NCBI GenBank assembly: GCA_946545145.1
Contig: CAMNNG010000040.1
Coordinates: 1 to 10,457, forward strand
Length of the DNA: 10,457 nt
Origin: an uncultured Bacillota bacterium
GTDB lineage: Bacteria; Bacillota; Clostridia; Peptostreptococcales; Anaerovoracaceae
Reading direction: 5' to 3'
Of the stretch, positions 1 to 5,525 are shown piece by piece. Positions within the stretch are counted from its first letter, which is position 1. Every line of letters starts with the position of its first letter. The notes beneath the pieces are model-generated. The model was not told the DNA's origin. It worked only from the letters and a program-made list of their open reading frames with translations, and searched no databases. The position numbers were made by a program, and so were the translations under genes.

Positions 1-6
1 CAGAAA

Positions 7-1002
7 ATGATACTTGCGGACAAGATAATAGAAAACAGAAAAAAGAACGGATGGTCACAGGAAGAGCTCGCGGAGAAGCTCGGCGTATCCCGTCAGTCGG
101 TATCGAAGTGGGAAGGCGCGCAGTCGGTTCCGGATATGAAGAAGATAGTGCAGATGGCTGAACTGTTCGGAGTGACGACGGACTATCTGCTTATTGATGA
201 GATAGAGAATCTTCCGGATACTGATCTGCCTGAGGATACGGGACGCAGTTTCGGCTACGATGAGATCCCGGTCAGGAACGTCACGATGGAAGAAGCTCAC
301 GATTTTCTGGAGCACAACAGATCCATCGCGGGAATCGTATCTGTAGGAGTGATGCTCTGCATCCTGTCTCCTATAGCGCTGATCGCTTTGGCTGCACTGG
401 GCGAGGCGGGAAGGATCCCTCTCAGCGCAGACGCAGGAGCTTTCGCCGGTCTGGCAATACTGTTCTGCTTCGTAGGCGTAGCGGTAGCGATCTTCGTCAA
501 GGTCGGTCTGGCAGGTCAGAGGTTCAAGTACTTTGAAGAAGAGATGATCGAGACTGCTTACGGAGTAAGCGGAATGGTCAGGGAAAGACGAAAGGCTTAC
601 CAGGAGAGGCACTCCAGAGACATGGTGATCGGCATCACGCTTTGTGTCATTTCAGCGATCCCGCTCTTCATCGCAGGGATCTTCGGAGGAGATCAGGATA
701 TTTATTACACACTTTCGGTATGTGTGCTGCTGGCCTTCGTCGCAGTCGGAGTGAAGATAATCGTGAATACGAGCGTCATCTGGGAAAGCATGGACAAGCT
801 TCTTGAGGAAGGCGACTACACGAGGCAGAACAAGAGGCTCAGCAAATACGACGGCATCTACTGGATGATCGTAACCGCGATCTATCTCGCATGGAGCTTC
901 CTGACGATGCGCTGGGACAGGACATGGATCATATGGCCGGTAGCCGGAGTGCTGTTCGCTGTTTACAGAGAGTTCATCAAATCGAAAATCAGAAGACGTT
1001 AA
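7..1002 (+). CDS. XRE-family HTH regulator with C-terminal membrane domain
   Basis: The protein has 331 residues. Residues about 4-62 form a Cro/C1-type helix-turn-helix: an ENRKKNGWSQEELAEKLGVS stretch, then RQSVSKWE as recognition helix and a VPDMKKIVQMAELFGVTTDYLL tail-like helix pair. This fold binds operator DNA. After an acidic linker (about 63-100) come six likely membrane segments near residues 107-131, 144-169, 207-226, 233-254, 284-300 and 305-321, separated by charged loops. That architecture is known from Bacillota proteins annotated as helix-turn-helix domain-containing with an integral membrane part; their ligands are mostly unknown. I infer a membrane-tethered transcription factor responding to an envelope signal. 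The ATG at 7 gives the usual family N-terminus, but only six bases precede it, so its ribosome binding site and promoter lie outside the window. A terminator follows, so it is transcriptionally separate from the genes downstream. Confidence 0.8.
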   Translation: MILADKIIENRKKNGWSQEELAEKLGVSRQSVSKWEGAQSVPDMKKIVQMAELFGVTTDYLLIDEIENLPDTDLPEDTGRSFGYDEIPVRNVTMEEAHDFLEHNRSIAGIVSVGVMLCILSPIALIALAALGEAGRIPLSADAGAFAGLAILFCFVGVAVAIFVKVGLAGQRFKYFEEEMIETAYGVSGMVRERRKAYQERHSRDMVIGITLCVISAIPLFIAGIFGGDQDIYYTLSVCVLLAFVAVGVKIIVNTSVIWESMDKLLEEGDYTRQNKRLSKYDGIYWMIVTAIYLAWSFLTMRWDRTWIIWPVAGVLFAVYREFIKSKIRRR

Positions 1003-1043
1003 ATGAGAAGCCGGAAAATAAATACGAAAACGATGGAAAACGG

Positions 1044-1067
1044 GGCGGCCTGCATGGGCCGCCTTTT
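1044..1067 (+). terminator. Rho-independent terminator after the XRE gene
   Basis: A perfect 7-bp GC stem, GGCGGCC at 1044-1050 with GGCCGCC at 1057-1063, encloses a TGCATG loop. TTTT follows at once, then CG and TTT. An AAAA run precedes the stem at 1037-1040. It sits 41 bases after the stop of the regulator gene and isolates that gene from the histidine-triad gene. Confidence 0.85.
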
Positions 1068-1084
1068 CGTTTGCGCTGAGATCC

Positions 1085-1169
1085 TGCGATGCGGAAAGTG
1101 CTGCGATTCGGAATCACTCGTGATGCTGACATACATGCAATGCGGAAATTCTTGCGATACGGTGGGAAA
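1085..1169 (+). repeat. Degenerate 17-bp tandem repeat, five units
   Basis: Units begin at 1085, 1102, 1119, 1136 and 1153. Their first twelve bases read TGCGATGCGGAA, TGCGATTCGGAA, CGTGATGCTGAC, TGCAATGCGGAA and TGCGATACGGTG. Units 1, 2 and 4 differ by single substitutions, while the middle unit is worn (8 of 12 match unit 1). The last five bases of each unit are not conserved. The array fills the gap between the upstream terminator and the probable promoter of the histidine-triad gene, and its last unit overlaps the proposed -35 box. Its role is unknown; it could be a binding-site cluster or a decayed slippage repeat. Confidence 0.55.
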
Positions 1170-1180
1170 GAATGTAAAAT
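1152..1180 (+). promoter_or_regulatory. Probable sigma-A promoter for the histidine-triad gene
   Basis: A TTGCGA box at 1152-1157 (4 of 6 to consensus) and TAAAAT at 1175-1180 (5 of 6) are separated by 17 bases. The start of transcription would lie near 1187, giving a leader of about 50 bases. It is the best candidate between the upstream terminator and the gene, but the -35 box is imperfect. Confidence 0.5.
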
Positions 1181-1235
1181 ATCGGTATACGGATAGATAA
1201 CAAACCGACAGAAGAAAAGAAAGGAGGGACAGCTG

Positions 1236-1577
1236 ATGAGTGACTGCATTTTCTGCAAACTGAAAGACGGCGAGATCCCGGCAAACGTAGCATATGAGGA
1301 CGACAGGATATTCTGCTTCCACGATGCGGATCCACAGGCTCCGGTACATGTGCTCATGATCCCGAAAAAGCATATAGCTTCCATCGACGATGTTACGGAT
1401 GAAGACGCCGATCTCATGGGATACATGATGACGAAGATCAAGGATGTTGCTGCATCCCTGGGACTCGAAAACGGCTACAGAGTGGTCATCAACTGCGGTG
1501 AAGACGGATTCCAGACAGTAAAACATCTTCATCTGCACATTTTAGGAAAGAGAAAGTTGACATGGCCGCCGGGTTGA
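1236..1577 (+). CDS. hinT: HINT-type histidine triad nucleotide-binding protein
   Basis: This is a 113-residue protein of the HIT superfamily, whose HinT branch hydrolyses purine nucleoside phosphoramidates and aminoacyl- or acyl-AMPs in the cytoplasm. The histidine triad is HLHLHIL with His97, His99 and His101, the first two residues after a QTVK lead-in. The N-terminal CIFC pair (Cys4, Cys7) and His46 resemble the zinc site seen in many bacterial members. The C-terminus TWPPG is the HINT signature end. The usual GGR after the triad is GKR here. Full length is normal for the family. The ATG at 1236 has an AAGGAGGG site at 1221-1228, seven bases away. The gene precedes rpsU, a common neighbour in Clostridia; its last codons also carry the rpsU promoter. 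The nucleotide substrate in this organism is unknown. Confidence 0.95.
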   Translation: MSDCIFCKLKDGEIPANVAYEDDRIFCFHDADPQAPVHVLMIPKKHIASIDDVTDEDADLMGYMMTKIKDVAASLGLENGYRVVINCGEDGFQTVKHLHLHILGKRKLTWPPG

Positions 1578-1586
1578 TAGTATAAT
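1557..1586 (+). promoter_or_regulatory. Consensus sigma-A promoter for rpsU, inside the end of hinT
   Basis: TTGACA at 1557-1562 and TATAAT at 1581-1586 match consensus perfectly, with an 18-base spacer. The -35 box is the Leu108-Thr109 codon pair of the histidine-triad gene, and that gene's TGA stop (1575-1577) lies in the spacer. Transcription would start near 1593, about 43 bases before the rpsU start codon. This would let S21 be made at a high level independently of the gene upstream. Confidence 0.85.
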
Positions 1587-1635
1587 GACAAGGCTGATTC
1601 AGCAAAAATATGTAACGTCAGGAGGTGAGACGGGA

Positions 1636-1815
1636 ATGGCACATGTAATCGTAAAAGAAAACGAAAGCTTGGAAAGTGCGTTGAAGAGATTCAAACGTTC
1701 TTGTGCTCGTGATGGCGTTATGAGCGAACTGAGAAAGCGTGAGCATTACGAAAAACCGAGTGTAAGGAAAAAGAAAAAATCCGAGGCCGCTAGAAAAAAG
1801 GCCAGAAGATACTAA
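1636..1815 (+). CDS. rpsU: Small ribosomal subunit protein bS21
   Basis: The protein has 59 residues, the normal size for bS21 in Bacillota. It starts MAHVIVKENESLESALKRFK, followed by RSCARDGVMSELRKREHYEKP and a very basic Arg/Lys-rich tail, as in other members. S21 joins the 30S subunit late, near the 3' end of 16S rRNA and the anti-Shine-Dalgarno region, and helps initiation. The ATG at 1636 is chosen because AGGAGGTG at 1620-1627 sits eight bases upstream and the family begins there. An in-frame ATG at 1585 lies inside the -10 region of the promoter and cannot be the start of the main transcript. The gene has its own strong promoter and its own terminator, so it is probably a one-gene transcript plus read-through from hinT. 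The usual neighbour yqeY is absent. Confidence 0.97.
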   Translation: MAHVIVKENESLESALKRFKRSCARDGVMSELRKREHYEKPSVRKKKKSEAARKKARRY

Positions 1816-1824
1816 AAGCATCAA

Positions 1825-1862
1825 AGGTGGCCCGATATCTTATCGGGTCACTTCTGTATTTT
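1825..1862 (+). terminator. Rho-independent terminator after rpsU
   Basis: Bases 1825-1837 pair with 1841-1853 to form a 13-bp stem with two G-T wobbles and a three-base TCT loop; the core is GCCCGATA against TATCGGGT. A modest T-rich tail (CTGTATTTT) follows. It begins nine bases after the rpsU stop. The weak T run suggests some read-through into phoH is possible. Confidence 0.75.
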
Positions 1863-1867
1863 GACCG

Positions 1868-1937
1868 GATGCGGATGTCTGATCGACAGAATGCGTGCAT
1901 CGGATGATGCGTATGTCTGATGATGCGGATACGGATC
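1868..1937 (+). repeat. Degenerate 16-bp tandem repeat in the phoH leader
   Basis: Four 16-base units start at 1868, 1890, 1906 and 1922: GATGCGGATGTCTGAT, AATGCGTGCATCGGAT, GATGCGTATGTCTGAT and GATGCGGATACGGATC. Units 1 and 3 match at 15 of 16 positions. Six bases (CGACAG) separate units 1 and 2; the rest abut. GATGCGGA is shared with the array upstream of hinT. The array lies between the rpsU terminator and the phoH ribosome binding site, a region where no good promoter is evident. Function is unknown. Confidence 0.5.
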
Positions 1938-1962
1938 CGAAAACAATGAGTGAATAACAAAC

Positions 1963-1967
1963 GGAGG
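1963..1967 (+). promoter_or_regulatory. Ribosome binding site fixing a TTG start for phoH
   Basis: GGAGG lies eight bases before the TTG at 1976. No in-frame ATG near the start of the conserved N-terminal region has a comparable site, so the non-ATG start is well supported. Confidence 0.8.
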
Positions 1968-1975
1968 CTTTATAT

Positions 1976-2950
1976 TTGGAACAAAACATAAAAGTCGATC
2001 TGCCTGAAGAAATAGATGCGGGCGAACTGTTCGGGAACATGGACGAGAACCTGAGGCTCCTGCAGGAGACGATGGATGTCGAGATCGTCCAGCGGAACGG
2101 CTCGCTTGTTTTGAATGGCAAAGATAAGGAAAAGGCAGCGGGCGTCATCAAGGAGCTCGCGAGCGTCATAGCGGCGGGCGAGAGCCTGGACGCGCAGAAG
2201 GTGGCATATATCACGTCGCTTGCCGAGAGAGGAATGAAATATTCCGAAGGAAGCGTGCAGAAGGACATCATCTGCTACACCCATACGGGAAAGCCGCTCA
2301 AACCGAAGACGATAGGACAGAAGAACTACGTCAAGGCTATCAGAGAAAAAGAAGTCGTATTCGGCATAGGACCTGCCGGTACGGGAAAAACATATATCGC
2401 GGTCGCGATGGCGGTGACCGCTTACAAAAAACGCGAGGTCCAGAAGATCATACTGACCAGGCCGGCCGTCGAGGCCGGTGAGAGGCTCGGCTTCCTGCCG
2501 GGCGACCTGCAGGAAAAGGTCGACCCGTACCTGAGGCCGCTCTACGATGCTCTCTACGACGTTCTCGGAAGGGAGAGCGCGATGAGGCTGAAGGAAAAAG
2601 AGGTCATTGAGATCGTCCCGCTCGCTTACATGAGGGGCCGCACGCTCGACAACGCCTTCATCATTCTCGACGAGGCGCAGAATACGACGGGCGAGCAGAT
2701 GAAGATGTTCCTCACGAGGATGGGCTTCGGATCGAGGATGGTCGTCACAGGCGACATCACCCAGATCGACCTCCCCAGAGGCAAGAAGTCGGGACTCGTC
2801 GAGGCGCTCAAGGTGCTCGACGGCATCAAGGACATCGCGATATGCCGTCTGACGGACGTAGACGTCGTCCGCCACAGGATGGTCAAGAAGATAATCAATG
2901 CTTACGACAGATATTTCAAAGCGCACCCGGAGGACGATGAATGGAGCTGA
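1976..2950 (+). CDS. phoH: PhoH-family ATPase (YbeZ/PhoH-like)
   Basis: The protein has 324 residues, normal for the YbeZ/PhoH-like group. Residues about 12-73 resemble the N-terminal KH-like RNA-binding region. The ATPase core has a Walker A GPAGTGKT (132-139), the family's TRPAVEAGERLGFLPGD stretch (161-177), Walker B FIILDEAQ (228-235), the VVTGDITQID strand (256-265) and a closing RHRMVKKII. Family members are cytoplasmic RNA-linked NTPases that partner with YbeY in rRNA and ribosome quality control; helicase activity has been proposed for relatives. The direct overlap with ybeY (10 bases) fits that partnership. The start is TTG at 1976, backed by GGAGG. Despite the historical name, no phosphate-starvation regulation is visible. 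It opens the phoH-ybeY-cdd-era-recO run. Arginine is mostly AGG, unlike the later genes in the window. Confidence 0.95.
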   Translation: MEQNIKVDLPEEIDAGELFGNMDENLRLLQETMDVEIVQRNGSLVLNGKDKEKAAGVIKELASVIAAGESLDAQKVAYITSLAERGMKYSEGSVQKDIICYTHTGKPLKPKTIGQKNYVKAIREKEVVFGIGPAGTGKTYIAVAMAVTAYKKREVQKIILTRPAVEAGERLGFLPGDLQEKVDPYLRPLYDALYDVLGRESAMRLKEKEVIEIVPLAYMRGRTLDNAFIILDEAQNTTGEQMKMFLTRMGFGSRMVVTGDITQIDLPRGKKSGLVEALKVLDGIKDIAICRLTDVDVVRHRMVKKIINAYDRYFKAHPEDDEWS

Positions 2951-3411
2951 TAATATCGGGAGAGGCGCTTCAGACCGGAAAGCTGAAGGCTGAAGAACTG
3001 ACAGAGCTGATGGAGAAGGCAGCGCTGATCATACTCGAAGACGAGGGCATCCGCCCGGACGAGGCTGAGATCAGCGTCACTTTCGTTGACGACGAAGAGA
3101 TCAGAACGCTGAACCGCGACTTCCGCGGGATCGACCGCGCGACCGACGTGCTCTCATTCCCGCAGTTTGAGGACGCGAACGACATCCCTGACGAAGGACC
3201 GGCAGTCCTCGGCGACGTCGTCATATCGCTCGAGAGGGCGAAGGCGCAGGCTGCAGAGTTCGGACACTCCGAGGAGCGCGAGGCCGTCTACCTCTTCGTG
3301 CACAGCATACTCCACCTGCTCGGCTACGACCACATGGAAGAAGGCGAAAAGGCCGAGATGCGCGCCGCCGAAGAGAGGACCATGGAAAAGCTGGGCCTTA
3401 CGCGTGAGTAA
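2941..3411 (+). CDS. ybeY: Endoribonuclease YbeY, rRNA maturation factor
   Basis: The protein has 156 residues, a standard length. The zinc-binding signature HSILHLLGYDH places three histidines at 121, 125 and 131, followed by the acidic HMEEGE stretch. The conserved upstream block LNRDFRGIDRATDVLSFP (about 57-74) and LGDVVIS (90-96) are also present. YbeY is a metal-dependent single-strand RNase needed for 16S rRNA 3' end maturation and 70S quality control. The ATG at 2941 lies within the last codons of phoH, with GGAGG at 2929-2933 seven bases upstream, which points to translational coupling. Many Bacillota have a gene for a membrane HD-domain phosphodiesterase between phoH and ybeY and a diacylglycerol kinase gene after ybeY; neither is here. 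Confidence 0.96.
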   Translation: MELIISGEALQTGKLKAEELTELMEKAALIILEDEGIRPDEAEISVTFVDDEEIRTLNRDFRGIDRATDVLSFPQFEDANDIPDEGPAVLGDVVISLERAKAQAAEFGHSEEREAVYLFVHSILHLLGYDHMEEGEKAEMRAAEERTMEKLGLTRE

Positions 3412-3440
3412 GCGGACTGATGACGGCAAGGAGAAAGACC

Positions 3441-3827
3441 ATGACTGACAGAGAACTTTATTTGAAAGCAAAGGAAGCGCTGGCGAATGCTTACGCTCCG
3501 TATTCGGGCTTCAGCGTGGGCGCAGCCTGCGAGGCCGACAGCGGCGAGGTGTACACCGGCGTCAACATAGAGAACGCGAGCTACCCCGCAGGCATATGCG
3601 CGGAGAGGTGCGCTATGAGCAAGGCAGTAAGCGAAGGCGTCCGCTCGTTCAAAAGGATAGCGATCGCTTCTTCGGGAGGAGAGGCATGGCCCTGCGGGAT
3701 ATGCAGGCAGTTCATGAACGAGTTCACGGACTCGCCCGAGGATCTCATCGTGATAACGGGAGCCGACGAGGATCATCTCGAGATGATGAGCCTGGCCGAG
3801 CTGCTTCCGAAGGGCTTCAGACTTTAG
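3441..3827 (+). CDS. cdd: Cytidine deaminase
   Basis: The protein has 128 residues and is of the small tetrameric type. It deaminates cytidine and deoxycytidine to uridine and deoxyuridine in pyrimidine salvage. The active site is visible: NIENAS (43-48), the CAER motif with zinc ligand Cys53 and proton-shuttling Glu55, and PCGICRQ with zinc ligands Cys85 and Cys88. The N-terminal YAPYSGFSVGAA block binds the nucleoside. The ATG at 3441 is preferred over an in-frame ATG at 3420 because AAGGAG at 3428-3433 lies seven bases before it, and the family usually begins near this point; the longer form would add MTARRKT. The gene starts 29 bases after ybeY and ends 17 before era, in the same operon. 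Confidence 0.95.
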   Translation: MTDRELYLKAKEALANAYAPYSGFSVGAACEADSGEVYTGVNIENASYPAGICAERCAMSKAVSEGVRSFKRIAIASSGGEAWPCGICRQFMNEFTDSPEDLIVITGADEDHLEMMSLAELLPKGFRL

Positions 3828-3844
3828 AAAGGACCGGTATATAT

Positions 3845-4741
3845 ATGGCAGAAGTATTCAAGAGCGGTTTTATAGGGATAATAGGAAGACCGAACGTCGG
3901 AAAGTCGACGCTTCTCAACGCCATCGTGGGCGAGAAGGTAGCGATCACGACGCCGAAGCCGCAGACGACGAGAAACAGCATCAGGGGCATCTACAACGAG
4001 GAAGGCGTACAGCTCGTCTTCATAGACACGCCCGGAATACACAAGCCGAGGAACAAACTCGGAAAATTTATGACGGACAGCGCTCTCTCCACTTTTGAAG
4101 AGGTCGATGTCATTTTGTTTTTAACGGACGATGTTCTGGACAAGGGTCCGGGGGACAGATACATCCTGGATCTTCTGAAGGAGACGGATACGCCGAAGAT
4201 CCTGCTCATCAACAAGACGGATCTTCTCGGTCCGGAGACATACAAGGAGATCTATGACGCTTACTCGGAGCTCGGCATGTTCGACGAGATCATCGGCATC
4301 TCAGCGAAGAAGGGGATCAACACCGACCTCGTGATCGAGAAGGTCAAGGGCTATATCGAAGAAGGCCCGATGTACTTCCCGGAAGATATGATCACGGACG
4401 ATCCGGAGAGGTTCCTCGTAAGCGAGATCATCAGGGAAAAGCTGCTTCTTTATCTCAAGGAAGAAGTCCCGCACGGCGTTGCGGTCGAGATAGAGTACTT
4501 CAATGAATCGCCGAGGCTGACTGAGATCGGCGCGATCATCTACTGCGAGAAGAAGTCGCACAAGGGCATCATCATAGGAAAGGATGGCCACACCCTCAAG
4601 GGAGTCGGGATCCAGTCGAGGAAGGAGATCGAATCGCTTCTCGGCACGAGGGTCAGCCTGAAGACATGGGTCAAGGTCAAGGACAACTGGCGCGACTCCG
4701 ACATCGCTCTTTCCAACTTTGGCTACAGGGAGCAGAAATGA
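3845..4741 (+). CDS. era: Ribosome-assembly GTPase Era
   Basis: The protein has 298 residues, the usual length. The GTPase domain shows G1 GRPNVGKST (14-22), the switch region PKPQTTRNSIRG with the G2 threonines at 41-42, G3 DTPG (61-64), G4 NKTD (123-126) and G5 SAKKG (153-157). The C-terminal KH domain has its GKDG loop at 245-248 and ends in the conserved WRDSDIALSNFGY. Era binds the 3' end of 16S rRNA and acts in 30S maturation, the same process as YbeY and PhoH-family partners encoded upstream. The ATG at 3845 gives the standard N-terminus. Its AAAGGA site at 3828-3833 is eleven bases away, a somewhat long spacing directly after the cdd stop. The stop overlaps the recO start (ATGA). Confidence 0.98.
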   Translation: MAEVFKSGFIGIIGRPNVGKSTLLNAIVGEKVAITTPKPQTTRNSIRGIYNEEGVQLVFIDTPGIHKPRNKLGKFMTDSALSTFEEVDVILFLTDDVLDKGPGDRYILDLLKETDTPKILLINKTDLLGPETYKEIYDAYSELGMFDEIIGISAKKGINTDLVIEKVKGYIEEGPMYFPEDMITDDPERFLVSEIIREKLLLYLKEEVPHGVAVEIEYFNESPRLTEIGAIIYCEKKSHKGIIIGKDGHTLKGVGIQSRKEIESLLGTRVSLKTWVKVKDNWRDSDIALSNFGYREQK

Positions 4742-5487
4742 TAACCGAAAGCGAAGGCATAGTCTTAAGACAAACGAAGATCAGCGGCGGCAGAAGGATG
4801 ATATCGATCTTCACCCGTCAGTACGGCAAGATCAGCGCCGGTACGAACATCACCGAGAGGAGCAAGGGCAAGCAGGCGCTTGCTCTGAGGCCTTTCACGC
4901 ACGGATCGTACGAATTCTTCAAGCGCGGCGATTACTTCAATATCAACGGAGCAGACACACTGCACAGCTACTACAGGATCGGCGAGGACGTCGACAAGTA
5001 CATGAACGCTTCATACGTTCTCGAACTCGTCGACAAGGCCACGGCCGAAGGTCAGCCGGCGCCCGGAGTGTTCAATCTGACGCTTGATCTGTTGAAGGAA
5101 CTCGAGATGAGGCAGGGAAGATACCTGACCCTCGTCGCTGCTTTCACGGTCAAGCTGATGAAGCAGCTGGGCGTTTTTCCGAACCTCGAAAGCTGCGCCG
5201 CATGCGGAAAGCCCATCAGTGGATTCGCGCAGGAAGGGATCATCTTCAGCATCCCTCAGGGAGGCATCCTCTGCCCGGCTCACGCAGGTAACGATTCGTT
5301 GCAGTATAAAATCGATTTTGGTATAATTGATATATTAAATTACTTTAACTCCAACCCGCTTGAAAGTCTCAGAAAAGTAGCGCTCGACGACGATAAGGCG
5401 GAGAAGATAAGAAAGATGATGACCGAGTACGCAAGGTACCATCTTGACATCGGAGAATTAAAAAGTGAATCATTCATGATGGTATAG
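4738..5487 (+). CDS. recO: DNA repair protein RecO
   Basis: The protein has 249 residues, a normal length. It has an N-terminal OB-fold (about 1-80, beginning ESEGIVLRQTK), a helical middle and a zinc-finger segment, with Cys153-x2-Cys156, Cys179 and then His182 where many family members have the fourth cysteine. RecO works with RecR and RecF to load RecA on SSB-coated single-stranded DNA and to anneal strands. The ATG at 4738 overlaps the era stop by four bases (ATGA), with AGGGAG at 4727-4732 five bases upstream, so translation is probably coupled. Downstream of era is its usual place in Bacillota. Bases about 5299-5345 in its 3' part are unusually AT-rich, use codons otherwise avoided here (ATA, TTA, TTT), and hold a promoter-like sequence. 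Confidence 0.95.
   Translation: MITESEGIVLRQTKISGGRRMISIFTRQYGKISAGTNITERSKGKQALALRPFTHGSYEFFKRGDYFNINGADTLHSYYRIGEDVDKYMNASYVLELVDKATAEGQPAPGVFNLTLDLLKELEMRQGRYLTLVAAFTVKLMKQLGVFPNLESCAACGKPISGFAQEGIIFSIPQGGILCPAHAGNDSLQYKIDFGIIDILNYFNSNPLESLRKVALDDDKAEKIRKMMTEYARYHLDIGELKSESFMMV
5299..5327 (+). promoter_or_regulatory. Probable extended -10 promoter inside recO
   Basis: TATAAT at 5322-5327 is preceded by TGG at 5319-5321, giving an extended -10 element. A weak -35, TTGCAG at 5299-5304, lies 17 bases upstream of the -10. The patch is AT-rich in a roughly balanced gene. Transcription from near 5334 would give a leader of about 190 bases for the DUF4342 gene and could also serve the glycyl-tRNA synthetase gene. 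The -35 box matches only 3 of 6 positions. Confidence 0.45.
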
Positions 5488-5525
5488 CCGGAATGAAACA
5501 AACGTTTTATAAGGAGGTAAATAAT

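Noticed and set aside
1585..1635. N-terminal extension of S21 from an ATG at 1585
   Set aside because: That ATG lies within the -10 region of the rpsU promoter, and the normal S21 start at 1636 has a strong AGGAGGTG site.
1861..1892. TTGACC at 1861-1866 as -35 of a phoH promoter
   Set aside because: The best -10 match, CAGAAT at 1887-1892, is 20 bases away and only 4 of 6; nothing fits at 16-18 bases.
1085..1937. CRISPR array
   Set aside because: Units are 16-17 bases, degenerate and contiguous with no unique spacers, and no cas genes are present.
3420..3440. Earlier ATG at 3420 for cdd
   Set aside because: It lacks a good ribosome binding site and adds seven residues not expected for the family; AAGGAG points to 3441.
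5493..5525. Earlier ATG at 5493 for the DUF4342 gene
   Set aside because: No ribosome binding site precedes it, while AAGGAGG at 5511-5517 is placed exactly for the ATG at 5526.
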